Positions 26,144 through 35,798 are shown, numbered from the stretch's first letter. The stretch is 64,000 nt of DNA from Sulfoacidibacillus ferrooxidans (GCF_022606465.1 NZ_JALBUF010000001.1:620001-684000), one strand, 5' to 3'. Numbers and translations are program-made. The notes: generated by a model not told the origin, from the sequence alone.

Positions 26144-27693
26144 GTTTCCATAAAAATAAAGTGTTTTTCACCATTTCTACAGCTACTTTACTTAGTCTGA
26201 GTGCAATCACTGGATGTGGAACAACTACGACAACAACACCCAATACAAGCCCTGTAGTCAATTCGACAAATCAAACGTTAAACATAGGATTAAGTGCGGA
26301 TCCTCCGACGTTAGACCCTGCCTATTCTAGCGCACTAGTAGATCGGCAAGTCATGTTTAACTTGTATAACACACTATTTAAACTTTCTACACAAAATACC
26401 ATTGTCCCTGATCTAGTCAAATCATTTACAGTTTCTCAAAATGGATTAACGTACACCTTACAGTTACACCAACACGTCACTTTTCAAGACGGTACACCAT
26501 TTAATGCTGCAGCCGTCAAATTTAATCTAACACGCGATATGCAACCTGCCTCTGCACGACATTCATCACTTTCTGATATCTCAAGCGTCACTACACCAAG
26601 CGAATATACAGTAGTCATTCAACTACAAAAGCCCTTAAGTCCACTTCCAGCCATTCTTGCTGGTCGCGCAGGAATGATGGTGTCACCCACCGCAGTCCAA
26701 AAGGAAGGGGCTAACTATCCAAATGATCCAGTAGGTACAGGTCCATTTGAATTTAAGAGTCGAGTAAAAGGTGCCTCCATTCAACTTGTGCGCAATCCTC
26801 ATTATTGGAGAGCAGAACCAAAATTAGAAGCAGTAACATATCAAATTTTTACAGACCCTAACGTAGAACTGACCAATCTGCAAAGTGGTGCTGTGCAGAT
26901 CGTGGATACTGTACCACCTCAAGAAGTAAGTACAATGGAGCAAAACAGCAACTTTACCGTTGTCAATCACACTGGGCTTGGATACGAAGGGATTTATCTC
27001 AATATGCAACAAGGTCCCTTTACCAATCCCTATCTACGTCAAGCTGTCAATCTTGCGATTAACCGTCAGACTTTGGTCAATGTAGCTCTAAAAGGGGTTG
27101 CAACAGCTGCTTATAGCCCCTTTAGTTCAGCCTCACCTGTCTATAACCAACAACAAGACACACCTCCAACACCCAATGCAGTAAAAATCAAGCAGTTATT
27201 GGCCGAGGGCGGGAAACCACAGGGATTTCAATTTACACTACAATCTCCTAATGACCCAATTACTACACAAGTCGATCAAATTATGCAAAGCATGTTAGCG
27301 CAATACGGTATCAACATGAAAATAGAACAACTAGATTTTGGCACGCTACTAGCCAATAACGAAGCTCATAGTTTCCAAGCTTCATTTCTTGGCTGGTCTG
27401 GACGACTAGATCCTGATCAAGATGTCTACTCATTCTTTTATAGCAATGGATCTTTCAATGCATCTGAGTTCAGCAATGTACAAGCAGATCAACTATTAAA
27501 TCAAGCAAGAGAAGAAACCAGTATGGCGCAACGCGCTAAAACGTATGCGGCTTTTGTACACATTTTGCATCAACAAGTGCCTTATGTATTTCTCTACCAT
27601 CAAAATAATGTATTTGCATATGCAAATACATTGCAAGGATTCCACTATTACTCAGACGGTGTGATTCGCGCCTATAGCCTTTCACTATCGTAG
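26140..27693 (+). CDS. oligopeptide/nickel-type ABC transporter substrate-binding lipoprotein
   Basis: Family 5 extracellular solute-binding protein of 517 residues. The N-terminal signal ends in a lipobox (SAITGC), then a Thr-rich linker. The mature part shows LSADPPTLDPAYSS, the VPDLVKSFTVSQNGLTYT block and VGTGPFEFKS, all typical of DppA/OppA/GsiB proteins. It binds a peptide or similar ligand outside the membrane and delivers it to the two permeases that follow. ATG has GGGGGGG 8 bases upstream and overlaps gntR. No ATP-binding subunit is encoded in this operon. Confidence 0.93.
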   Translation: MSFHKNKVFFTISTATLLSLSAITGCGTTTTTTPNTSPVVNSTNQTLNIGLSADPPTLDPAYSSALVDRQVMFNLYNTLFKLSTQNTIVPDLVKSFTVSQNGLTYTLQLHQHVTFQDGTPFNAAAVKFNLTRDMQPASARHSSLSDISSVTTPSEYTVVIQLQKPLSPLPAILAGRAGMMVSPTAVQKEGANYPNDPVGTGPFEFKSRVKGASIQLVRNPHYWRAEPKLEAVTYQIFTDPNVELTNLQSGAVQIVDTVPPQEVSTMEQNSNFTVVNHTGLGYEGIYLNMQQGPFTNPYLRQAVNLAINRQTLVNVALKGVATAAYSPFSSASPVYNQQQDTPPTPNAVKIKQLLAEGGKPQGFQFTLQSPNDPITTQVDQIMQSMLAQYGINMKIEQLDFGTLLANNEAHSFQASFLGWSGRLDPDQDVYSFFYSNGSFNASEFSNVQADQLLNQAREETSMAQRAKTYAAFVHILHQQVPYVFLYHQNNVFAYANTLQGFHYYSDGVIRAYSLSLS

Positions 27694-27729
27694 ACATCGA
27701 GTGCACGTAAAGGAAGGAGGGGTGAGCAC

Positions 27730-28668
27730 ATGACTTATATTGCGAGACGAATCATCATGATGATTCCCGTCTTGTTTTTCCTATCGATCATCGTGTTCTC
27801 CCTCATTCATTTGATCCCGGGGAATCCAGCACAGGTCATTTTAGGTCAAGATGCTTCCCCATCAGCGATCCGAGCGCTAGAAGTACAACTAGGACTCAAT
27901 CAATCGCTACCAGCCCAATACTTTTCTTGGTTGGCTGGCGTACTTCACGGCAACTTAGGACGCTCCTTACTAGATGGGCAACCCGTCTCACAACTTATTG
28001 TGCAACGCTTACCTGTAACTGTGGAGTTAGCGATCGGTACCATTATTGTAGCCATTGTGATTGCTTTTCCTTTAGGCATTTTGGCAGCCATCTATCGAGA
28101 TAAATGGGCGGACGTGGCGACTTTATTTGTCGCCACGGTCGGAATATCAGTCCCCCCATTTTGGTTGGGCATGTTACTTTTAATTGAATTCACAGTAAAA
28201 ATTCATTTATTCCCGTCATCTGGTTATGAGCCGATCTGGTCCCATCCATTACAAAATCTATCTGTGATGACGTTACCCATTGTAGCTACGGGCTTTCGCG
28301 AAGCTGGGGTTCTTTTGCGAATGCTTCGAGGATCACTCCTGGATGTATTAGATCAGGAGTTTATTCGCACAGCACGTTCAAAAGGGATCTCCGGGTGGAA
28401 AGTCATTTTCCACCATGCAGTGAAAAATGCCCTCATTCCTGTCATTACCACGGGGGGACTGCAAGTCGCTGGTTTATTGGGTGGAATTGTAATCACAGAG
28501 ACCATTTTTTCTTTGCCTGGATTCGGAAGTTTGTTAGTAGAAAGTGTATTTAGTCGCGATTATACGACAATTCAAGGCACAGCACTTGTCGCTGCATTAG
28601 CTGTCGTGTTAGTGAATTTACTTGTCGATATTACGTATGGACTAGTTGATCCACGCATGCGTACGTAA
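27730..28668 (+). CDS. ABC transporter permease, DppB/OppB type
   Basis: Inner-membrane permease of 312 residues with six hydrophobic segments. The N-terminus MTYIARRIIMMIPVLFFLSI and the following VFSLIHLIPGNPAQVILG are diagnostic of the DppB group. The EAA loop near residue 205 (QEFIRTARSKGISGWKVIFH) contacts an ATPase. Ribosome binding site GGAGGGG. It forms a pair with the next gene, 15 bases downstream. Confidence 0.93.
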   Translation: MTYIARRIIMMIPVLFFLSIIVFSLIHLIPGNPAQVILGQDASPSAIRALEVQLGLNQSLPAQYFSWLAGVLHGNLGRSLLDGQPVSQLIVQRLPVTVELAIGTIIVAIVIAFPLGILAAIYRDKWADVATLFVATVGISVPPFWLGMLLLIEFTVKIHLFPSSGYEPIWSHPLQNLSVMTLPIVATGFREAGVLLRMLRGSLLDVLDQEFIRTARSKGISGWKVIFHHAVKNALIPVITTGGLQVAGLLGGIVITETIFSLPGFGSLLVESVFSRDYTTIQGTALVAALAVVLVNLLVDITYGLVDPRMRT

Positions 28669-28682
28669 AGGGGGACTAGACC

Positions 28683-29570
28683 ATGCAACTAGGAGACATA
28701 GGTACAGCTGTTGGGAACTCCCCGACCCGACCATTCCAATTTTTCATGAGATGGGGAGGTATACGTAAGCGCTATTCTTTATATATTGGTGGAGCCATGG
28801 TCGCACTCGTTTTACTCAGTGCACTTTTTGCTCCTTTTCTTAGTCCTTATTCACCCATTGCACAAAATTATAACGTTATTCTCCAAGGCATCAGCATGGC
28901 ACACTGGCTTGGTACGGATAATCTAGGGCGCGATACGTTTACACGACTGCTCTATGGCGCTCGCACATCGATGGAAGTCACATTTGGATCGGTACTACTT
29001 GGCGTAGTCATCGGAGTCCCACTTGGTCTGTTATCTGGATATTATCAAGGTTGGTTAGATGACTTGGTGCTGATGCGCATCATTGATGCTCTACAGGCAT
29101 TTCCATTTTTGATTCTCGCACTCGTTTTGGCGGCTATGCTAGGCCCCGGTATTCGCAATGCGGCCATTGCCATTGGGATTGGCTATATCCCCATCTTTGT
29201 GCGTACTGTGCGCGGCCAAGTACTGCTTGAAAAGAATAAAGAGTACATTGAATCTGCACGATTGACGGGTTGCCGTGCATCGCGACTCATGCTACACCAT
29301 CTGTTACCTAATGTCATGACTCCGCTCTTCGTACAGATGACGCTTGCGATTGCAAACGGCATTGTCACAGAAGCTTCACTTGGTTATCTCGGACTGAGTG
29401 CACAACCTCCAACAGCTAGTTGGGGATCCATGTTACAAGTGGCTCAAGGCTATATCAGTACTGATCCGTTAATGGCTATTGCTCCTGGGCTTGCCATTGT
29501 ATTTGCAGTGATGGGATTTAATCTACTTGGCGATGGATTACAGACTTATTTTAACAAGCGAAAAGGATAA
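28683..29570 (+). CDS. ABC transporter permease, DppC/OppC type
   Basis: Second permease, 295 residues, six hydrophobic segments. Typical DppC features: HWLGTDNLGRDTFTRLLYGA before the second helix and the EAA loop YIESARLTGCRASRLMLHH near residue 195. AAAGGGGG precedes the ATG. The DppD/DppF-type ATPases expected next are missing; gamma-glutamyltransferase follows at 24 bases. An ATPase pair must be supplied from elsewhere in the genome. Confidence 0.93.
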   Translation: MQLGDIGTAVGNSPTRPFQFFMRWGGIRKRYSLYIGGAMVALVLLSALFAPFLSPYSPIAQNYNVILQGISMAHWLGTDNLGRDTFTRLLYGARTSMEVTFGSVLLGVVIGVPLGLLSGYYQGWLDDLVLMRIIDALQAFPFLILALVLAAMLGPGIRNAAIAIGIGYIPIFVRTVRGQVLLEKNKEYIESARLTGCRASRLMLHHLLPNVMTPLFVQMTLAIANGIVTEASLGYLGLSAQPPTASWGSMLQVAQGYISTDPLMAIAPGLAIVFAVMGFNLLGDGLQTYFNKRKG

Positions 29571-29593
29571 TCCAATCACTCGGAGGCCCTATA

Positions 29594-31207
29594 ATGAACC
29601 TTACTCATCATCTCAACGACTACCCATATGCTTCAAAGAGATCGGTCGTAGTTGGTAAACGCGGCATGGTTGCCACTGGACAACCGCTTGCTGCACAAGC
29701 AGGATTAGCCGTCCTACAACGCGGGGGCAATGCGATCGATGCTGCAATTGCAGCCGCTGCCTGCCTTACAGTCGTTGAACCTACTGCCAATGGCATTGGT
29801 AGCGATCTGTTTGCCATCGTCCATACACAGGGCAAACTACACGGGTTAAATGCCAGTGGACCTGCTCCCGCACTATTGACCGCACAAAAGGTACAACAAG
29901 CAGGACACAAAGAAATGCCGCGCTTTGGCGTTTTACCAGTCACAGTACCCGGTACACCCAAAGGATGGGCCACCCTTTCTGAGAAGTTTGGGAAATTGCC
30001 ATTAACTGACGTTATGACCGATGCTGTTTTTTACGCACAACAGGGATTTCCGCTCTCGCCCGTGCTTGCACGCATGTGGGACCGCGCATACTCCGCATAC
30101 AAAAATCATTTGCAGGGAGAAGAATTTGCTGCATGGTTTGAGACCTTTGCACCAGATGGACGCGCACCTCGTGCAGGTGAGGTTTGGCGCTCACCCGGAC
30201 ATGCACACACATTACAACAAATCGCAGAGACGCATGCCCGATCCTTCTATGAGGGTGATATCGCTCACCACATTGACACTTTTTTTCGCCAACACCAGGG
30301 ATATCTATCGAGTGCAGATCTTGCTGCTTATCAACCTGAGTGGGTTGATCCCATCCACTCAACATATCGCGGATATGAAGTGTGGGAATTACCTCCAAAT
30401 GGCCAAGGTCTCATCGCATTGTTGGCACTCAATCTATTGCAGACAGAGGAATTTTCCACAAAAGAATCAGAACAAACGTACCATTATCAAATCGAAGCAT
30501 TAAAATTAGCATTTGCGGATGGATTAGCCTATATTACAGATCCGTTGCATATGTCGATGGATGTTCAGGCCTTGTTATCTGCCGATTACACAAACATGCG
30601 CAAACAAGCCATTGGACAACGTGCGGGAGAACCAACTGCAGGCTCACCTGTTAAGGGCGGAACTGTGTACCTTGCAACAGCAGATGAAGAAGGCAATATG
30701 GTCTCCCTCATTCAAAGTAATTACATGGGGTTTGGATCGGGGATTGTCATTCCTGGGACAGGGATTAGTATGCAAAACCGAGGTCATCTGTTTTCATTAG
30801 ATGCATCACATGCAAATTATTTACAGCCAGGGAAACGAACGTTTCATACCATTATTCCAGGATTCCTCACTCAGCAAGGGCGAGCCGTCGGACCATTTGG
30901 TGTGATGGGTGGTTATATGCAGCCACAAGGACACTTACAAGTCATGATGAATCTACTTCACTTTAATCTCAATCCCCAGTCTGCACTTGATGCACCCCGC
31001 TTTCAGTGGATCAAAGGTAAAACGGTAGAAGTGGAACGGACGGTATCAGAGTCGGTAGTAAGTGGATTACAGTCTCGTGGACATGATGTACGCATCGCAG
31101 CTGATTCTACAGCATTTGGTCGGGGGCAAATGATCTTGCGCAATGAACAAGGAGTACTTTTTGGTGCGACAGAACCCCGTACCGATGGTACAGTAGCGAC
31201 CTATTGA
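29594..31207 (+). CDS. gamma-glutamyltransferase (YwrD type)
   Basis: Ntn-hydrolase of 537 residues that splits gamma-glutamyl amides such as glutathione. It is made as a precursor cut autocatalytically before a Thr. That Thr is most likely residue 357 in KGGTVYLATADEEGNMVS, followed by the FGSGIVIPGTGISMQNRG oxyanion/substrate segment. The N-terminal block MVATGQPLAAQAG and GGNAIDAAIAAA is typical. There is no signal peptide, so like B. subtilis YwrD it probably works inside the cell. Position directly after a peptide importer suggests the imported ligand is a gamma-glutamyl compound. GGAGG lies 9 bases before the ATG. Confidence 0.9.
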   Translation: MNLTHHLNDYPYASKRSVVVGKRGMVATGQPLAAQAGLAVLQRGGNAIDAAIAAAACLTVVEPTANGIGSDLFAIVHTQGKLHGLNASGPAPALLTAQKVQQAGHKEMPRFGVLPVTVPGTPKGWATLSEKFGKLPLTDVMTDAVFYAQQGFPLSPVLARMWDRAYSAYKNHLQGEEFAAWFETFAPDGRAPRAGEVWRSPGHAHTLQQIAETHARSFYEGDIAHHIDTFFRQHQGYLSSADLAAYQPEWVDPIHSTYRGYEVWELPPNGQGLIALLALNLLQTEEFSTKESEQTYHYQIEALKLAFADGLAYITDPLHMSMDVQALLSADYTNMRKQAIGQRAGEPTAGSPVKGGTVYLATADEEGNMVSLIQSNYMGFGSGIVIPGTGISMQNRGHLFSLDASHANYLQPGKRTFHTIIPGFLTQQGRAVGPFGVMGGYMQPQGHLQVMMNLLHFNLNPQSALDAPRFQWIKGKTVEVERTVSESVVSGLQSRGHDVRIAADSTAFGRGQMILRNEQGVLFGATEPRTDGTVATY

Positions 31208-31209
31208 AA

Positions 31210-31267
31210 AAACGCAGCGACATCTCTCACGCACTATGACGTCTGCCTAATAGATGTCGCTGCGTTT
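31210..31267. terminator. bidirectional terminator
   Basis: AAACGCAGCGACATCT (31210-31225) and AGATGTCGCTGCGTTT (31252-31267) form a perfect 16-bp stem with a 26-base loop, directly after the gamma-glutamyltransferase stop and just before the stop of the convergent amidase gene. A-run upstream and T-run downstream fit termination in both directions. Confidence 0.75.
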
Positions 31268-31290
31268 CATATGGCCAAAATAGGTACTAT

Positions 31291-32202
31291 CTATGATGAT
31301 ACTTCAAATGAAAAGCCGCATTGTTCTATGACGGAACGCGGTAATTCCATACGCGCAGTCTTCTTTGGATCAACAATCTGACATACATGTAAGTTAGCTG
31401 CAGCACTCAAAAGAAAGACCGCTTCAGGTGTCGTCATTTGGCATTCTTGTTCAAGCAAGCGCGCCATATGTTTCACAGCAAGCTCACTCGCCTCGTCAAG
31501 ATCTTGTGCAGATGCAATCGTCATCACGGTGTTCTTATTGATCAGCATTGGCGCCGGCCAAGCCTTACCTTTTAACACATGGACTTGCACCGTCACAGAA
31601 CCTGCAATTTCTACACCACTTACACCAACCTCGCCATCTCCCATCACAGCATGCAAATCACCAAGGGCTAACAATGCTCCAGGTACATTTACAGGTAATA
31701 ACAAATAAGCACCTGTCGTGATATGTTTACAGTCCATGTTGCCACCATGATCACCAGGTGTACCGCACGAGATCGATGCGCCCTTAGGCGCGGTTCCAAT
31801 GACGCCTATCATCGGATGGAGCGGAATGCCTATATCTTGTGAAATCCATGCTTGATGATCGATAATAGGTACCATTCGAATCGCGTTTTCTTTTAACTCA
31901 TCCCCAAATACGCCTAACTTTGGACCAATCGTCATCACGCCTTGATCGGCTAACTCCATAGTAAGAATGTGCACTACAAGTAGATCACCCGGTTCCGCAT
32001 TTTCTATATACACAGGTCCCGTGGCAGGGTTAATGCGTTCCCAGTCTAATTCACCAAAATCCATACGATCACTCTGGATTTGATCTTCGAAACAATCACA
32101 GGTATGAAAAACGATGATACTATGGTCAGGAACGCGCAGAACAGGTTCATTCTCGGAGCACAAAGCATACACAATATCCATTTTAGAAACTTCATAGTTC
32201 AT
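31291..32202 (-). CDS. acetamidase/formamidase family protein
   Basis: About 303 residues of the acetamidase/formamidase (FmdA) family, which release ammonia from short amides. Family blocks: EDQIQSDRMDFGELDW-like start of the core, TGPVYIENAEPGDLLVV, CGTPGDHGGNMDCKHIT, and ALGDLHAVMGDGEVG. The acidic and His residues in these blocks bind the metal. Length is typical of bacterial members. ATG at 32202 is chosen because GGTGGAGG sits 7 bases upstream. It faces the gamma-glutamyltransferase gene and could handle amides released in the same catabolic route; that is inference. Confidence 0.88.
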   Translation of the reverse strand: MNYEVSKMDIVYALCSENEPVLRVPDHSIIVFHTCDCFEDQIQSDRMDFGELDWERINPATGPVYIENAEPGDLLVVHILTMELADQGVMTIGPKLGVFGDELKENAIRMVPIIDHQAWISQDIGIPLHPMIGVIGTAPKGASISCGTPGDHGGNMDCKHITTGAYLLLPVNVPGALLALGDLHAVMGDGEVGVSGVEIAGSVTVQVHVLKGKAWPAPMLINKNTVMTIASAQDLDEASELAVKHMARLLEQECQMTTPEAVFLLSAAANLHVCQIVDPKKTARMELPRSVIEQCGFSFEVSS

Positions 32203-32283
32203 AAGCATGCCTCCACCCATTCGTATATTTCGCCTCACTGTAGTTTAAGACTATCGCACTATTTCCATCTCTAACTTCTCTGC

Positions 32284-33159
32284 CTACGAAGTAAGCACCT
32301 CTTGTAACAGCACTTGTAATCGCTTAGTGATACTTCCTTCAACAAGGCCATTAGTAGAGATAGGAGTTCCCTCTACACGTATAATTGGTGTGATGCCACT
32401 CATGGTCCCTAAGGTAAATACTTCATCTGCAGAATATAATGCATCTGGAGAAAAGGATTCTTCTTTCACCTCAAAGCCTAGTAGGTTAGCATGTTCTATC
32501 ATGAATCGCCGAGTGACTCCATGTAAAATGAATTCATCAGCTGGATGCGTAACTACCACTCCATCCCTAACAATAGCTAGATTACTACTCGTACATTCTG
32601 TTACCACACCATCGCGCACAAAAATAGCATCGTCTGCCCCTTGATCTTTTGCTTTTTGTTTCATCCACACATTGGGTAATAAGTTAAGTGATTTAATATG
32701 ACAGTGTTTCCACCGAATATCATCAACAATAATCATGCGTTGCCCACGTTGTTGTACGATCTTCCATAACTCATCGTGATAGGGCCGAACGGTTAAGCTG
32801 AGATGACTCGGAACATTTGGAAAAGAGTGTTCCCTTTTTACGATCCCTCGCGAGAGTTGAACATACACTTGGGAATCTATAAACGCGATACGCGCGATAG
32901 CTTCCTCAATTAACGTGCGCAAATCTGACATCGATCGCTCTAAAGGAATACCGATCACTGATGCGCTACGTTCAAATCGCTCCAGATGTTCATCTAACAA
33001 GAATGGTTTGCCTCTATGAACGCGGATGACTTCATACACTCCATCACCAAACTGATGAGCACGATCTTCAATGGGAATCACTGGTTCATCGAGGGATACA
33101 AATCGTCCTCTTGCGTATCCAATTCCCTCTGATTGTGCCTCCATCTGTGTAACAGCCAC
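32284..33159 (-). CDS. D-amino acid aminotransferase (class IV PLP enzyme)
   Basis: About 291 residues, fold-type IV aminotransferase. The PLP lysine is in HCHIKSLNLLPNV; RAHQFGDGVYEVIRVHRG at the N-terminus and GVVTECTSSNLAIV plus LHGVTRRFMIEHA are the usual D-alanine aminotransferase blocks. The reaction is D-alanine + 2-oxoglutarate to pyruvate + D-glutamate, which supplies cell-wall D-amino acids or degrades D-amino acids. The start is GTG with GAGGAG upstream; MEAQSEG five residues in is an alternative. Branched-chain aminotransferase or aminodeoxychorismate lyase are less likely from the sequence around the Lys. Confidence 0.88.
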   Translation of the reverse strand: MAVTQMEAQSEGIGYARGRFVSLDEPVIPIEDRAHQFGDGVYEVIRVHRGKPFLLDEHLERFERSASVIGIPLERSMSDLRTLIEEAIARIAFIDSQVYVQLSRGIVKREHSFPNVPSHLSLTVRPYHDELWKIVQQRGQRMIIVDDIRWKHCHIKSLNLLPNVWMKQKAKDQGADDAIFVRDGVVTECTSSNLAIVRDGVVVTHPADEFILHGVTRRFMIEHANLLGFEVKEESFSPDALYSADEVFTLGTMSGITPIIRVEGTPISTNGLVEGSITKRLQVLLQEVLTS

Positions 33160-33349
33160 TCTTCTTCACTCCTCATTTCTCTCTATGTCTATCTACATAA
33201 GAAACGATTATATCTCACTATTTGATCTAGTATAAGATACTATGACGTATTCATCCAGACTTTTTCTACATCATTCCGTGATCGATGGATACTCTGATAT
33301 TCGCTTCTACACTACCAGACAGGTTTTGTGGATATATACATAATCTACA

Positions 33350-33994
33350 TCAACATGTATGCTCTTGAATGACGAGGTCGTTCACACATGTCTTGATTAC
33401 ACTATGCATGGCGCGGGTCATATCGTCCAAAGACATACTTGGCAGCGCACGATCGATCACCTGGCTAGGAAGATAAGGTATGTGAATAAATCCACCCTTA
33501 ACCTTTGGATATTCAGTTGCAATGATGTGCATAAGTCCATAAAACAAATGATTGCATACAAAAGTACCTGCTGAGTTCGAAACTGCGGCGGGAATCCCTA
33601 TCGAACGAAGTTCGCAAACTATTTTTTTCAAGGGGAGTGTAGAAAAATATGCAGCTGGCCCATTCTCTACGATCGTCATGTCAATAGGTTGTTGTCCGTC
33701 ATTATCAGGGATATTCGCGTCATTAATATTGATCGCGACTCGTTCCGGGGTCATCTGATATCGACCTCCTGCTTGCCCCACACAAATCACGATATGTGGC
33801 TGCCATTCTCTCATCACAGAGTGAATTTTTTCGATGGCTTGACCAAAAATCGTAGGGATCTCTAGGGATCGAACATTGATCACACCGATTCCCGTATCCA
33901 TACTTCCTTGTATACGTGTAACGACTTCTAATGCTGGGTTAATGGATTCACCACCAAACGCATCAAAGCCTGTTAGTAACATGCGTTTTTCCAC
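33350..33994 (-). CDS. pcp: pyroglutamyl-peptidase I
   Basis: Cysteine peptidase of about 214 residues that removes N-terminal pyroglutamate from peptides. Catalytic positions are visible: Glu in PERVAININ, Cys in SAGTFVCNHLFYG and His in GGFIHIPYLPSQ. The N-terminus LLTGFDAFGGESINP is diagnostic. GTG at 33994 has GGAGG 8 bases before it and is preferred to the GTG at 34003 that overlaps that site. It follows the pabB/pabC gene by about 20 bases on the same strand, and fits with the peptide-salvage genes around it. Confidence 0.92.
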   Translation of the reverse strand: MEKRMLLTGFDAFGGESINPALEVVTRIQGSMDTGIGVINVRSLEIPTIFGQAIEKIHSVMREWQPHIVICVGQAGGRYQMTPERVAININDANIPDNDGQQPIDMTIVENGPAAYFSTLPLKKIVCELRSIGIPAAVSNSAGTFVCNHLFYGLMHIIATEYPKVKGGFIHIPYLPSQVIDRALPSMSLDDMTRAMHSVIKTCVNDLVIQEHTC

Positions 33995-34016
33995 GACTAC
34001 CACCTCCGTTTCTCCT

Positions 34017-35144
34017 TCAAAAAAAGATCGATTCGTCTATCAGTTCAATAGGTACCCAACCACGCACACTATTGATCATCCACATTTTTGTAACTCTTTC
34101 TAAATCAGACCGATGCAACACGATTTCTTCAAGAATTCCTTCGTCAAGTAATTGTGCTCGAAAAGTACCTGCCAGTAATCCACAGGAACGAGCTGGAGTC
34201 AACATGCGCCCATCTAGTTCTACTACGATATTTCCATTCGTACATTCAGTCACTTCACGATCCTCATTCCAAAGTACTACGTCAAAGACTCCGGGATATT
34301 CATGTTGATCATACTGATACATCTCCCTCCGCGTAGTTTTATGATAGAGAAATAGATTATTTTTTAAAATAGGATTTCTAGCTACTGCCACTTTTTGTGC
34401 AAATCCAGTAAGCTCATGTAGCACTCCACTTTCTACCCGAACTTCACCAGACTGAGACACTAAAAGACGAACTTTGCGTTTCATTGAAGGATAATGCCTA
34501 GCATGTTCCTTCAATCGATCAACAACCATTTCTAGATCAAGACCAATATTGAAAAACTGTGCAGTTGTTGCTAAGCGAGCCATGTGCCGTTCAAACAAAG
34601 TATACTCGCCATGGTCTAATCGAAGAGTTTCTAACAAATCAAATGGTGTATCCGTCTTCCCTAGCAGTTCAGCTTTAGTCAGTGCCTCAACATATTCACC
34701 ATCTGTCGTAGAATCCCACGTGACACCACCACCGACACCATACTCTGCGAGTCCCGTTTGAGCATCGATAACACAGGTACGTATAGCTACATTAAACATA
34801 GCATGACCATTTGGTTCCATGATTCCAACCGTTCCACAGTATATTCCTCTTGGATGTTGTTCTAGTTGTGCGATGATACCCATCGTTCTGATTTTAGGGG
34901 CTCCTGTGATCGATGCACTTGGAAATAATGCCTTTAGCACATCGATAACTGTTGTGCTCTCCTCCATAGTAGCCGTAACAGTAGACGTCATTTGATATAC
35001 CGTTTTATATTGCTCGACTTCAAACAATAGTGGAACCTCTACAGTCGAAACACCCTCAATCTTTGATAAGTCATTGCGCAATAAATCCACAATCATCACA
35101 TTTTCTGCCCGATTCTTTTCTGAAAAAGCTAGCCATGATGCCAA
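34017..35144 (-). CDS. pabB: aminodeoxychorismate synthase C-terminal part fused to 4-amino-4-deoxychorismate lyase (downstream piece)
   Basis: Second piece of a PabB-PabC fusion, about 375 codons. Its first part is the end of the chorismate-binding domain (NRAENVMIVDLLRNDLSKI, then ALFPSASITGAPKIRTM and YCGTVGIMEPNG), which makes aminodeoxychorismate for folate. The remainder (from about residue 165) is a class IV PLP lyase domain with Lys in LYHKTTRREMYQ. In the same frame, TGA at 35165-35163 separates it from the upstream piece; between the two the frame reads LEEDQGLASWLAFSEK, normal family sequence. A TTG at 35144 could permit restart. Whether function survives is unclear. Confidence 0.8.
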   Translation of the reverse strand: MASWLAFSEKNRAENVMIVDLLRNDLSKIEGVSTVEVPLLFEVEQYKTVYQMTSTVTATMEESTTVIDVLKALFPSASITGAPKIRTMGIIAQLEQHPRGIYCGTVGIMEPNGHAMFNVAIRTCVIDAQTGLAEYGVGGGVTWDSTTDGEYVEALTKAELLGKTDTPFDLLETLRLDHGEYTLFERHMARLATTAQFFNIGLDLEMVVDRLKEHARHYPSMKRKVRLLVSQSGEVRVESGVLHELTGFAQKVAVARNPILKNNLFLYHKTTRREMYQYDQHEYPGVFDVVLWNEDREVTECTNGNIVVELDGRMLTPARSCGLLAGTFRAQLLDEGILEEIVLHRSDLERVTKMWMINSVRGWVPIELIDESIFF

Positions 35145-35162
35145 CCCTTGATCTTCTTCCAG

Positions 35163-35798
35163 TCATCTTCCGCGTTGAACAGTTCCCTTCATCGGACGAG
35201 TGGTAATGATGTTTCCATTCTTCTCAAAAAGTAACTCAGGTGAAATGGATAGAATGCGGTAACGCCCCATGTGAAGATACGCAGAATAATCTGTTTCCTG
35301 GGCGCGTTTCAAGCGGTGATAAAAACCTATATCATCACCCTCAAAGTGAGAACGAAGTCGCATAGTATAATTGACCTGATACGTATCTCCACGCGCTATC
35401 GCTTGTTTGATCTCCTCGATACTGTCGCTATATTGTTCAAAGGTTGTATCTGATTCCCAAGGCGACATCGTATATTCATTGTCAAAAGCCACATCTGCAT
35501 CCGTCATAGGTTCATTAAAAATACCAAACCACAACAAAGGCATTTGATGCTGGGATCCTACCTTATAAGCAGAATCAAATGCAGATGCGGCCTCATAAGA
35601 AATATACCCGGCGGCATAGTACCCTTGATCCACAAGTGTCTGAATTTTCCTGAGTGTAGAACACACTTCAGATATGGAATGCACAGAGAATACATTAACA
35701 GGTTGACTAAATACCCTCCGCTGCGAACATCCCTGTTGATCAACAAAATCAAAAATAAGCAAAGGTGATTGCGATTCTCGTTCCATTCGTCTACTCAC
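35163..35798 (-). CDS. pabB: aminodeoxychorismate synthase component I, N-terminal piece ending at an in-frame TGA
   Basis: First piece of the PabB-PabC fusion, about 211 residues. It contains the N-terminal PabB domain and the first part of the chorismate-binding domain: YYAAGYISYEAASAFD, IARGDTYQVNYTMRLR, SISPELLFEKNG and TRPMKGTVQRGR, after which homologues continue without a break but here a TGA follows. Alone it lacks essential chorismate-binding residues, so it should be inactive unless the TGA is read through or the second piece complements it. GTG at 35798 with GGAG 7 bases upstream is the best start; ATG at 35816 has no site. Confidence 0.8.
   Translation of the reverse strand: MSRRMERESQSPLLIFDFVDQQGCSQRRVFSQPVNVFSVHSISEVCSTLRKIQTLVDQGYYAAGYISYEAASAFDSAYKVGSQHQMPLLWFGIFNEPMTDADVAFDNEYTMSPWESDTTFEQYSDSIEEIKQAIARGDTYQVNYTMRLRSHFEGDDIGFYHRLKRAQETDYSAYLHMGRYRILSISPELLFEKNGNIITTRPMKGTVQRGR

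Noticed and set aside
14044-35165. TGA decoded as Trp (altered genetic code)
   Set aside because: TGA is the normal stop of several intact genes in the window, and the pabB site does not look like a Trp position.
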